DNA of 5,372 nucleotides. Origin: JAXDBV01 sp034678415. Its GTDB lineage: Bacteria; Bacteroidota; Bacteroidia; Bacteroidales; VadinHA17. Position numbers and translations under genes: made by a program. Positions 1 through 5,372 of the stretch are shown piece after piece (within the stretch, counting starts at the first letter, position 1; each line of letters starts with the position of its first letter). The stretch covers positions 1-5,372 of the forward strand of contig JAXDBV010000268.1 in the NCBI GenBank assembly GCA_034678415.1, in the 5' to 3' direction. Below the pieces are notes generated by a model, which saw only the letters and a program-made list of their open reading frames with translations, did no database searches and was not told the DNA's origin.

Positions 1-726
1 CCGGTTGAAATGTCAAAGCTTTTTGAGCAATACCATATCGGCTTTGATCCTGCGGTGATCAATCCCATTGAGAATCGTGAACGTTATACCTCGAATGCAA
101 AACTGGCGCTGAACATCGGGGTTTACGGGGTGGATCTCAGCTATATCCGTATGTTCAACAAACCGCAGGAATGCATCCGGTATTATATGACCATCAGTAA
201 CCTGTCCAACCAGCTGGGCCTGCCGGAAGATTATATACGATCGCCCATGATGGATTATGAAAGGAACCTTGACAACCCGGAAAAGCTCATCGAGATTGCC
301 ACATCCACCTATGTGGCTACCGAGGAATATCTCCGGCAGAACAACCGCCAGCACATCGCCTCGCTTCTGCTGGTGGGCGGCTGGGTGGAAGCATTGTATA
401 TTGCCACCCATGGAATTTTTGACGAGGAGAATCCTGAAGATGAGATCATTGAACGGATCGCGGTACAGAAGTATTCCCTCAACAAGCTCATCGCCCTGAT
501 GGAGACCTATGCCTATGATGAAACCGTATCTTTTTATCTCCACCGGCTCAACGTACTGAAAAAATATTTCGACCAATTCGGCATGTATTTCGAGAATGGT
601 ACGGTAGAGATCGATACCATCAACGATATGATCTATACCGAACGAAGTTTCATCGATATACCGGCCAATCTTATCAGCGAAATAAAAAGGGTTATCGCCG
701 GTATCCGTGCGGAGATCGTTTTGTGA
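1..726 (+). CDS. Uncharacterised Bacteroidota envelope protein (probable lipoprotein), 5'-truncated by the window edge; paralogue of the next gene
   Basis: The reading frame is open from base 1 and ends at TGA 724-726. An ATG at 10 would give 238 residues, but I think it is internal. The residues before and after it (PVEMSKLFEQ) align without a gap to residues 59-68 of the downstream paralogue, which lie well after that protein's signal peptide, so the true start and any lipobox should be left of the window. Blocks shared with the paralogue are ALNIGVYGVDLSY (residues 33-45 from ATG 10), EKLIEI, and a Trp-centred block GGWVEALYIATH with Trp125. The rest is mostly predicted helix with no transmembrane segment. 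It ends with an extra helical tail that the paralogue lacks or has diverged in. No catalytic motif is visible. I recognise the family only as conserved, uncharacterised Bacteroidota lipoproteins; function is unknown. It lies 84 bases before the next gene, same strand. Confidence 0.8.
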   Translation, partial: PVEMSKLFEQYHIGFDPAVINPIENRERYTSNAKLALNIGVYGVDLSYIRMFNKPQECIRYYMTISNLSNQLGLPEDYIRSPMMDYERNLDNPEKLIEIATSTYVATEEYLRQNNRQHIASLLLVGGWVEALYIATHGIFDEENPEDEIIERIAVQKYSLNKLIALMETYAYDETVSFYLHRLNVLKKYFDQFGMYFENGTVEIDTINDMIYTERSFIDIPANLISEIKRVIAGIRAEIVL

Positions 727-773
727 AATGAATTTCTAACACTTTTAAACACAGGGGTTCACCTAAATTATTA

Positions 774-781
774 TATATTTG
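774..781 (+). promoter_or_regulatory. Candidate Bacteroidota -7 promoter box (TAnnTTTG) for the second lipoprotein gene
   Basis: TATATTTG matches the TAnnTTTG consensus of the Bacteroidota primary sigma factor exactly and lies 29 bases before the ATG at 811, in an AT-rich stretch. No convincing -33 TTG element is visible about 20 bases upstream. Such a promoter would give a short leader of about 20-25 bases. The bases before the start (GGCAAAATG) are A-rich with no Shine-Dalgarno sequence, as is usual in this phylum. If real, the second lipoprotein gene can be transcribed independently of the first. Confidence 0.5.
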
Positions 782-810
782 TTTGTTTATTCATTAATAT
801 AACTGGCAAA

Positions 811-1638
811 ATGAAAACAACAGCCATTCGAGTCATTATTACCGTGCTTGTCATCAGCGGGATTATGGTACAGTTCTCCTGCAAAAGGTCAGGAGAAACC
901 AGGAAAGACGCATCATTTACTGAACCTGAAGTGAAGGAAGCCGTGGAAACCAGGGTACGCGAGTTTGTGTACCCCCTGCCCACCTCTTATGAGGCGATCC
1001 AGATGCTTAATGATCTCGGGGCGGCTTATATCATCGGTCTGTCCAATTCGTATAAAAACGTTGATAAATACTTCACGGAGAACAGTAAAGCCCTGAACCT
1101 TGGCATTTACGGGGCTGACCTGAGCTATGCAAGCACATACCAGATGAAACAGGAAACCATGTATTTCCTTGAGGCCTCCAAAAAGCTTACCGACGACCTG
1201 GGAATTTCAGGGATTATCAATGAACAGCTCCTGAATGATGTGGAATCCAATATTGATGACCGCGAAAAGCTCATTGAGATCATTACCAACACCTTTTTTG
1301 ATACCTACGATTTCCTCAACCGGAACGGAAGGGGAAACCTTGCCCTCCTGATCATTGCCGGCAGCTGGACCGAAGCACTGTACATCTCGACACATATCTC
1401 CGCCAATGTTTACAACAATTACAAAATTGTGAAGATCATACACCAGCAGAAAGCCTCCATTGATAAGCTGTACGAACTGTTGGAACTGAGCAAGGACGAT
1501 GCCTATATAAAGGAAGTGATGCAGGATCTGTATCCCCTGAAAACGATCTACGATGCTCTTGACGGCAGTTTTACCGAGGCACAGGTTATTGCCATCAGCG
1601 CCGAGGTTGAGAAAGTGCGAACAAAATTTGTATCATAG
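811..1638 (+). CDS. Uncharacterised Bacteroidota lipoprotein, tandem paralogue of the upstream gene
   Basis: This 275-residue protein starts with a basic n-region (Lys2, Arg7), a hydrophobic core at about residues 8-20, and a lipobox QFSC with Cys24 as the expected lipidation site. This fits the relaxed lipoboxes of Bacteroidota. The residues after Cys24 (KRSGE) are not a typical acidic surface-export signal, so which leaflet and side it occupies is open. After a charged spacer (25-50) the mature domain is mainly helical. Conserved blocks shared with the upstream gene are ALNLGIYGADLSY (94-106), EKLIEI (152-157) and GSWTEALYISTH (184-195, Trp186). No enzymatic motif, metal site or known fold is evident. 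The start at 811 is supported by the signal peptide directly behind it and a promoter-like box upstream; a terminator follows 20 bases after the stop. The family is one I associate with hypothetical lipoproteins of Bacteroidota; role unknown. Confidence is high for the gene and lipoprotein nature, and none is claimed for function. Confidence 0.92.
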   Translation: MKTTAIRVIITVLVISGIMVQFSCKRSGETRKDASFTEPEVKEAVETRVREFVYPLPTSYEAIQMLNDLGAAYIIGLSNSYKNVDKYFTENSKALNLGIYGADLSYASTYQMKQETMYFLEASKKLTDDLGISGIINEQLLNDVESNIDDREKLIEIITNTFFDTYDFLNRNGRGNLALLIIAGSWTEALYISTHISANVYNNYKIVKIIHQQKASIDKLYELLELSKDDAYIKEVMQDLYPLKTIYDALDGSFTEAQVIAISAEVEKVRTKFVS

Positions 1639-1658
1639 GACAATGTTTTAATCCCGAC

Positions 1659-1690
1659 AAGCCCACAACCTCACGGAGTGGGCTTTTTTT
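1659..1690 (+). terminator. Rho-independent terminator after the second lipoprotein gene
   Basis: AAGCCCAC (1659-1666) pairs perfectly with GTGGGCTT (1678-1685), an 8-bp stem around an 11-base loop. CC (1669-1670) and GG (1675-1676) can pair further inside the loop. The stem runs into seven T residues at 1684-1690. It starts 20 bases after the lipoprotein stop codon and ends only 24 bases before the ATG of the ABC transporter gene, so it could also act as an attenuator for that gene. Confidence 0.88.
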
Positions 1691-1712
1691 AACCAATGAA
1701 GTTGGTTCATTG
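1691..1712 (+). promoter_or_regulatory. Two overlapping, mutually exclusive hairpins just before the ABC transporter start
   Basis: AACCAA (1691-1696) pairs with TTGGTT (1702-1707) around a 5-base loop. Overlapping it, CAATGAA (1694-1700) pairs with TTCATTG (1706-1712), also around a 5-base loop. Both stems are perfect, and they share bases, so only one can form at a time. The second ends two bases before the ATG at 1715, where it could hinder ribosome binding. No Shine-Dalgarno sequence and no TAnnTTTG box is seen in this gap. The pairing is directly visible; a regulatory role is inference, and the region might instead be a protein-binding dyad. Confidence 0.4.
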
Positions 1713-1714
1713 AG

Positions 1715-4700
1715 ATGAACGAATCGGTACTCAATGCCCTTATCCACCTGTTCGCCATCGTGGCGGCAGTGAACCGGCGGAAAATGTCTTCCGTGGGAAG
1801 GGAAATCGTGGCAAACTATCTCAGGCGTTACCTCAACGAGGAACTGACTGAGGACTATATGAAAGTGTTTGATAATTACCACGACTTTTATACCCGGGAG
1901 ATCAGGACTGCAAGAGAATCAGGAAATAAGCTGGATAAATCCCTGATCACTTTTCAAATCACGAATGTCTGCCACCAGATAAGAAAAGGACTGCTCCGTG
2001 ATGAACGGATCATCGTGTTCATCCAGCTTCTTGCTTTTGTGAATGAAGACCACAGGGTAACGGTGAAGGAAAAGGAGTTCATCTCCATCGTGGCCCGGGG
2101 ATTCAGCATATCCGATAGCGAGTTCAGCAACATCAGGGCTTTTATCCTCGAGGATGATATCGTGAACATAGAGAAGAACAAGCTCCTGGTGCTGGATAAC
2201 CAAGTGAGGGAGTGGTCGGAGGATATCGCCTGGTTCATGACAAAAAAAACCCGGCAGATCTCCCTCGGTGACTTTATGCATATTTACGTGGAAAACCTCT
2301 ATGGGAGGATCGTGGTACTGCATATCGCCAGTATCAACGCTTTCATTTTCAAATACCAGGGGCAGTTGAATCTGTACTTCGAGTCGAAAAAAATCATTCC
2401 TGGCCGCACCTATTTCATGAAAAGCGGGTCTATTATCAAGGGTCCCAATATCAAGCCCATTTATCTTACAAGAATTGCTGGGAAGTACCTTCAGGGAAAG
2501 CTGAGCACACCCATATACCTTTCCGTGGATGATGTTGAATTCCGTTTCAAGGGAAGCGAGAACGGGATCCACCGGTTCAGATTCTTCGCCCAGTCGGGTG
2601 AGATGGTTGCCATTTTGGGTGGCAGCGGGGTGGGCAAATCAACCCTCCTCAACATACTTATCGGCAAGCAACCACCCGGCAGTGGAAGGATCCTCATCAA
2701 CGGGTACGATGTTTACAGGAACAGGAATGCCCTGCATGGTATCATTGGCTATGTGCCGCAAGACGACCTGCTGATCGAGGAACTCACCGTGTTTAGTAAC
2801 CTGTATTACAATGCCAGGCTGTGCTTCAGGGATTATGATGAGGATAAAATCCTGGCCGTGGTGAATGCAATAATGAACGATCTGGACCTTGCCGAGGTGC
2901 AGCACCTGAAAGTGGGGAACCCGCTCAACAAGTTTATCAGCGGGGGGCAGAGAAAACGGCTGAACATTGCCCTCGAGCTGATGCGTGAACCCTCTCTCCT
3001 CTTTGTTGACGAGCCTACCTCCGGCCTCTCCTCACAGGATTCGCTCAAGGTGGTGCAACTGCTGAAAAAACAAACCTTCCAGGGACGCATCATCGTTGCC
3101 AACATACACCAGCCCTCCTCCGACATCTTCAAACTGTTTGACAAGCTTATCATCCTTGACAGGGGTGGGTATCCCGTGTTCTCAGGGAATCCGCTGGAGG
3201 CTATCGGTTACTTTAAAAAGATCAGTGCACAGGTGAATGCCGCCGACAGCGAATGCCCGGCCTGCGGTCACGTGAACCCCGACCAGATACTGGAAATCAT
3301 TGAGGCAAAGACCGTTGACGAGTTCGGTGATCCAACACCGAAACGCAAGATCGAACCCGGAGAATGGTACGACATATACAGGGAAAACATCGAACCGGAA
3401 ATAAAGATCGAAAATTCAGCGGAACCGTTGCCAGAAAGCAGGTTCTCCATCCCCCGCAAGAGGGAACAGTTCAAGGTCTTCTTTACGCGCAACCTGTTGG
3501 CTAAGCTTACCGACAAGCAGTATGTGCTGATCAACCTGCTCGAGTCACCCCTGCTGGCACTCATCCTGGGCTATTTTACCAAGTACATGAGCGACGGAGT
3601 ATATATTTTCGGTGAAAACAAAAACATGCCGGTTTTTCTTTTCATGTCGGTGGTGGTGGCCCTGTTCCTGGGACTTACCGTAAGCGCGGAGGAGATCATC
3701 AAGGACAGGAGAATACTGGAACGCGAATCCTTTCTCAACCTTGACAGGCTCAGTTACCTGAATGCGAAGATCCTGTTCCTGTTTGGGTTGTCTGCCATAC
3801 AGACACTGACCTTCATCCTTGTGGCCAGCCCCATCCTGGAAATTAAAGGCATGATCCTGCGGTACTGGATCATCCTGTTCTCCACGGCTTGCTTCGGGAA
3901 TATGGTCGGACTGAATATTTCTGCCGGACTGAAATCCGTGGTGGCCATTTATATCATGATACCCCTTATCCTGGTTCCACAGCTGCTGCTGGGCGGTGCT
4001 ATGATCCGTTTCGATGACATCCATCCCCGGATCACCAATAAGAAATATGTCCCGTTTATCGGCGACCTGATGACCACCCGCTGGGCTTATGAAGCACTGG
4101 CGGTGACCCAGTTCAAGGATAACCGGTTTGAAAAGCATTTCTTTGAGGTCGACCAGAAAATAAGCACGTCAAACTACTGTAACTCACTTCTCATACCACG
4201 CCTGCAAAATCTGGTGGAGGAAATAGCCTGGAACAGGGAATTTGGTAAGGAAACAGAACCGCTTATCAACACCAACCTGGCGATCATCCGTAAGGAGTTT
4301 GTGAAGCTGGAGGCCACCACCGGCCAGCCATCGTTTGAATACCTTAATTACCTGAACGCAGACAACTATTCTGAAACGGTGGCGGAAGCGATCTTCAGTT
4401 ACCTCTATTTACTGAAACTGAACGTGCAGGGAACCATGCAGAGGGCTAATCAGGAGAGAGACAGTATTTATAACGGCATGATCAGCCGGCTGGGAAGGGA
4501 TGGATTTGAAAGTTTCAGGAAGCAATACCATAACACAAGCCTGGCTGACATCGTGCGGAGCAACAGGGAGACCATCAAACTGATCGTTACCGGGGACGAA
4601 ATCATCCGGAAAACGGATCCTGTATTCATGATGCCCGAGTCAGATTTTGGCCGCACACAGTTCTTTGCCCCCGCTAAAATGATCAATGGCAGGCATATTG

Positions 4701-4849
4701 ACACCCTGCTTTTTAATGTTGTTTTCATATGGTTCACCTCCTCATTGCTCTACTTTACCCTCTGGTTCGATTCCCTCCGCAAACTGTTGGGATATTTCGA
4801 GCTGATACAGTTCAGGAGGAGGCTGAAGAAAACGGGGAAAATTATGTAA
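1715..4849 (+). CDS. ABCG/White-type ABC exporter, fused ATPase-permease with N-terminal TerB-like domain
   Basis: This 1044-residue inner-membrane half-transporter probably works as a dimer; its substrate is unknown. Residues 1-147 are helical and TerB-like, including a run FVNEDHRVTVKEKEFISIVA that resembles the acidic helix-turn of TerB. Residues about 187-255 look beta-rich, occupying the place of the FHA domain in some bacterial ABCG proteins but lacking clear FHA motifs. The ATPase (about 270-500) has Walker A GGSGVGKST (302-310, Lys308), Q-loop Gln349, signature ISGGQRKR (408-415), Walker B LLFVDEP (428-434, Asp432, Glu433) and switch His465. The D-loop reads SGLSS rather than SGLDS. 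A linker contains CPACGH (514-519). Predicted helices lie near 604-622, 640-657, 685-706, 714-735, 742-763 and 998-1017; about 800-995 should be extracytoplasmic. The order ATPase then permease, the HQPSSD motif and the TRWAYEAL re-entrant segment (788-795) mark the ABCG family. ATG 1715 is the only start possible after the in-frame TGA at 1697. Closely similar composite proteins are, as far as I recall, widespread and uncharacterised in Bacteroidota. Confidence 0.93.
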   Translation: MNESVLNALIHLFAIVAAVNRRKMSSVGREIVANYLRRYLNEELTEDYMKVFDNYHDFYTREIRTARESGNKLDKSLITFQITNVCHQIRKGLLRDERIIVFIQLLAFVNEDHRVTVKEKEFISIVARGFSISDSEFSNIRAFILEDDIVNIEKNKLLVLDNQVREWSEDIAWFMTKKTRQISLGDFMHIYVENLYGRIVVLHIASINAFIFKYQGQLNLYFESKKIIPGRTYFMKSGSIIKGPNIKPIYLTRIAGKYLQGKLSTPIYLSVDDVEFRFKGSENGIHRFRFFAQSGEMVAILGGSGVGKSTLLNILIGKQPPGSGRILINGYDVYRNRNALHGIIGYVPQDDLLIEELTVFSNLYYNARLCFRDYDEDKILAVVNAIMNDLDLAEVQHLKVGNPLNKFISGGQRKRLNIALELMREPSLLFVDEPTSGLSSQDSLKVVQLLKKQTFQGRIIVANIHQPSSDIFKLFDKLIILDRGGYPVFSGNPLEAIGYFKKISAQVNAADSECPACGHVNPDQILEIIEAKTVDEFGDPTPKRKIEPGEWYDIYRENIEPEIKIENSAEPLPESRFSIPRKREQFKVFFTRNLLAKLTDKQYVLINLLESPLLALILGYFTKYMSDGVYIFGENKNMPVFLFMSVVVALFLGLTVSAEEIIKDRRILERESFLNLDRLSYLNAKILFLFGLSAIQTLTFILVASPILEIKGMILRYWIILFSTACFGNMVGLNISAGLKSVVAIYIMIPLILVPQLLLGGAMIRFDDIHPRITNKKYVPFIGDLMTTRWAYEALAVTQFKDNRFEKHFFEVDQKISTSNYCNSLLIPRLQNLVEEIAWNREFGKETEPLINTNLAIIRKEFVKLEATTGQPSFEYLNYLNADNYSETVAEAIFSYLYLLKLNVQGTMQRANQERDSIYNGMISRLGRDGFESFRKQYHNTSLADIVRSNRETIKLIVTGDEIIRKTDPVFMMPESDFGRTQFFAPAKMINGRHIDTLLFNVVFIWFTSSLLYFTLWFDSLRKLLGYFELIQFRRRLKKTGKIM

Positions 4850-4871
4850 TTCCCTCTCATTTCCCTCTCAT
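4850..4871 (+). repeat. Two tandem copies of an 11-bp unit directly after the transporter stop codon
   Basis: TTCCCTCTCAT occurs at 4850-4860 and again, identically, at 4861-4871. The first copy begins on the base after the TAA stop. The repeat is a pyrimidine-rich tandem duplication typical of replication slippage. It forms no stem and no function is visible. Confidence 0.85.
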
Positions 4872-4900
4872 CTAATTCAGTAATTAACGGGTGAGAATGG

Positions 4901-4915
4901 TGTGTGTGGGGGGGG
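4901..4915 (+). repeat. TG dinucleotide run leading into a poly-G tract
   Basis: Four TG units (4901-4908) run into eight consecutive G residues (4908-4915). Homopolymers of this length are prone to slippage in replication and to sequencing error. The tract lies outside any supported gene, so phase variation of a coding sequence is not indicated. Confidence 0.8.
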
Positions 4916-5212
4916 TGTATGCATCGGTGAATAGTTCATCACGGTCTTCATATACGGATGCACGTTGCAGACGACCGGTTACTGCCGGCACAGGGAATAC
5001 GGCGAAATACTGTATTTCCATAACACAGCAGTGAACATTAACTATAATGTGAAGGAGGAAAATACTTCCCGGAGCGAACCAGATCAAATATAAGATGTAA
5101 GGCCGGCGGCCATAAACAGGATGTGGAAGAAAGCACCCGGCCATCTGACTATCTTACTCAGCCGCTGTGATGGTTGAATTATGCAAAGCCTGTCATAATT
5201 GAGGGAATTTAT

Positions 5213-5220
5213 TATTTTTG
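5213..5220 (+). promoter_or_regulatory. Candidate Bacteroidota -7 promoter box (TAnnTTTG) for the tRNA-Val gene
   Basis: TATTTTTG matches TAnnTTTG exactly, within an AT-rich stretch (5205-5222), 70 bases before the mature tRNA 5' end. A start a few bases downstream would give a precursor leader of about 60 bases containing the inverted repeat at 5238-5271. No good -33 TTG element is seen at the expected distance; the nearest TTG (5199-5201) is too close. Confidence 0.5.
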
Positions 5221-5237
5221 TAAGCCTTGTTCATGCA

Positions 5238-5271
5238 ACACCGGTATTCTTCATCTTGTGCAAACCGGTGT
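5238..5271 (+). repeat. 8-bp inverted repeat in the presumed tRNA leader
   Basis: ACACCGGT (5238-5245) is the exact reverse complement of ACCGGTGT (5264-5271), separated by 18 bases. The two arms also carry a near-direct repeat: TGCAA precedes CACCGGT at 5234 and ACCGGT at 5259. The RNA could fold as a hairpin before the tRNA, or the DNA could be an operator-like site. There is no T-tract, so it is not an intrinsic terminator. Confidence 0.55.
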
Positions 5272-5290
5272 GAGGATTGAGAATAGAAGA

Positions 5291-5365
5291 GGGACGTTAG
5301 CTCAGTTGGTTTAGAGCGCATGCTTGACAGGCATGAGGTCACTGGTTCGATCCCAGTACGTCCCA
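5291..5365 (+). tRNA. tRNA-Val (anticodon GAC)
   Basis: A full cloverleaf can be drawn by eye. The acceptor stem GGGACGT (5291-5297) pairs with ACGTCCC (5358-5364). The D stem is GCTC/GAGC (5300-5303, 5314-5317). The anticodon stem is CATGC/GCATG (5319-5323, 5331-5335) with loop TTGACAG, placing anticodon GAC at 5326-5328. The variable loop is AGGTC and the T stem is ACTGG/CCAGT with loop TTCGATC. All stems are perfectly paired. The discriminator base is A5365. GAC reads the valine codons GUC and GUU. The following bases are CACCA, so the 3' CCA is not encoded in register and would be added by tRNA nucleotidyltransferase. Confidence 0.97.
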
Positions 5366-5372
5366 CACCAAT

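Larger units (their letters stand above)
4850..5290. other. Long intergenic region without a convincing gene
   Basis: About 440 bases separate the transporter stop from the tRNA. No intrinsic terminator with a T-tract is visible behind the transporter gene. The region holds an 11-bp tandem duplication, a TG/poly-G tract, a promoter match and an inverted repeat, each listed separately. A GC-rich inverted repeat GGCCGG (5101-5106) / CCGGCC (5137-5142) spans 30 bases and has no T-tract. One minus-strand frame of 86 codons (5144 down to 4884) is open, but it lacks recognisable domains and runs through the low-complexity tract, so I do not call it a gene. A decayed remnant cannot be excluded. Confidence 0.6.

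Noticed and set aside
13..576. Minus-strand 187-codon open frame opposite the first gene
   Set aside because: The + strand frame is supported by clear similarity to its downstream paralogue. The minus frame has no support.
753..764. Possible terminator after the first gene (AGG...CCT)
   Set aside because: Only three base pairs form and no T-tract follows directly.
1919..2572. Minus-strand 217-codon open frame
   Set aside because: It lies wholly inside the exporter gene, whose + strand product has convincing domains. The minus product resembles no family.
3545..4138. Minus-strand 197-codon open frame
   Set aside because: It is antisense to the membrane helices of the exporter. Its His- and Gln-rich composition is what reverse-complementing codons for hydrophobic residues gives.
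4850..4871. CRISPR-like or attachment-site repeat
   Set aside because: There are only two immediately adjacent 11-bp copies, with no spacers and no integrase nearby; it is a simple tandem duplication.
5101..5142. GGCCGG / CCGGCC inverted repeat as a transporter terminator
   Set aside because: The stem is only 6 bp around a 30-base loop, without a T-tract, and lies 250 bases after the stop codon.
4884..5144. Minus-strand 86-codon open frame, with a TAnnTTTG match on the minus strand (5085-5092) inside it
   Set aside because: There is no recognisable domain or signal peptide, the composition is odd, it crosses the TG/poly-G tract, and the promoter-like box lies within the frame rather than before its start. 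I treat it as a chance frame.

Overview
The window looks like chromosomal DNA of a Bacteroidota bacterium, probably from the Bacteroidales/Marinilabiliales side, although the sequence alone does not fix the genus. Four things point there: near-absent Shine-Dalgarno sequences before the starts, two matches to the Bacteroidota -7 promoter box TAnnTTTG (774-781 and 5213-5220), a relaxed lipobox, and protein families I associate with this phylum.

Layout, all genes on the + strand. (1) 1-726 is the 3' part of a gene that enters from the left edge. It is a paralogue of the next gene and is probably a lipoprotein whose signal peptide lies outside the window. (2) 811-1638 is a complete 275-residue lipoprotein with a lipobox Cys at residue 24. 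It has its own candidate promoter upstream and a clear intrinsic terminator behind it (1659-1690). (3) 1715-4849 is a 1044-residue ABCG/White-type half-transporter. It carries a TerB-like helical domain and a beta-rich segment in front of the ATPase, a CxxC linker, a six-helix permease, and a roughly 200-residue predicted extracytoplasmic domain before the last helix. (4) 4850-5290 is about 440 bases with no convincing gene. It holds an 11-bp tandem duplication, a TG/poly-G tract, a good promoter match and an 8-bp inverted repeat. (5) 5291-5365 is tRNA-Val with anticodon GAC, with no encoded CCA.

How the parts may work together: two tandem lipoproteins of one uncharacterised family sit directly before a large, unusually built exporter. 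This suggests an envelope-associated function, but no substrate can be read from the sequence. The terminator between lipoprotein 2 and the exporter argues against simple co-transcription. The 24 bases left before the exporter start hold two overlapping, mutually exclusive hairpins, so the junction may be regulatory. The exporter and lipoprotein families seem to be known only as conserved uncharacterised proteins; the most interesting points are the exporter's composite architecture and the lipoprotein/exporter junction.
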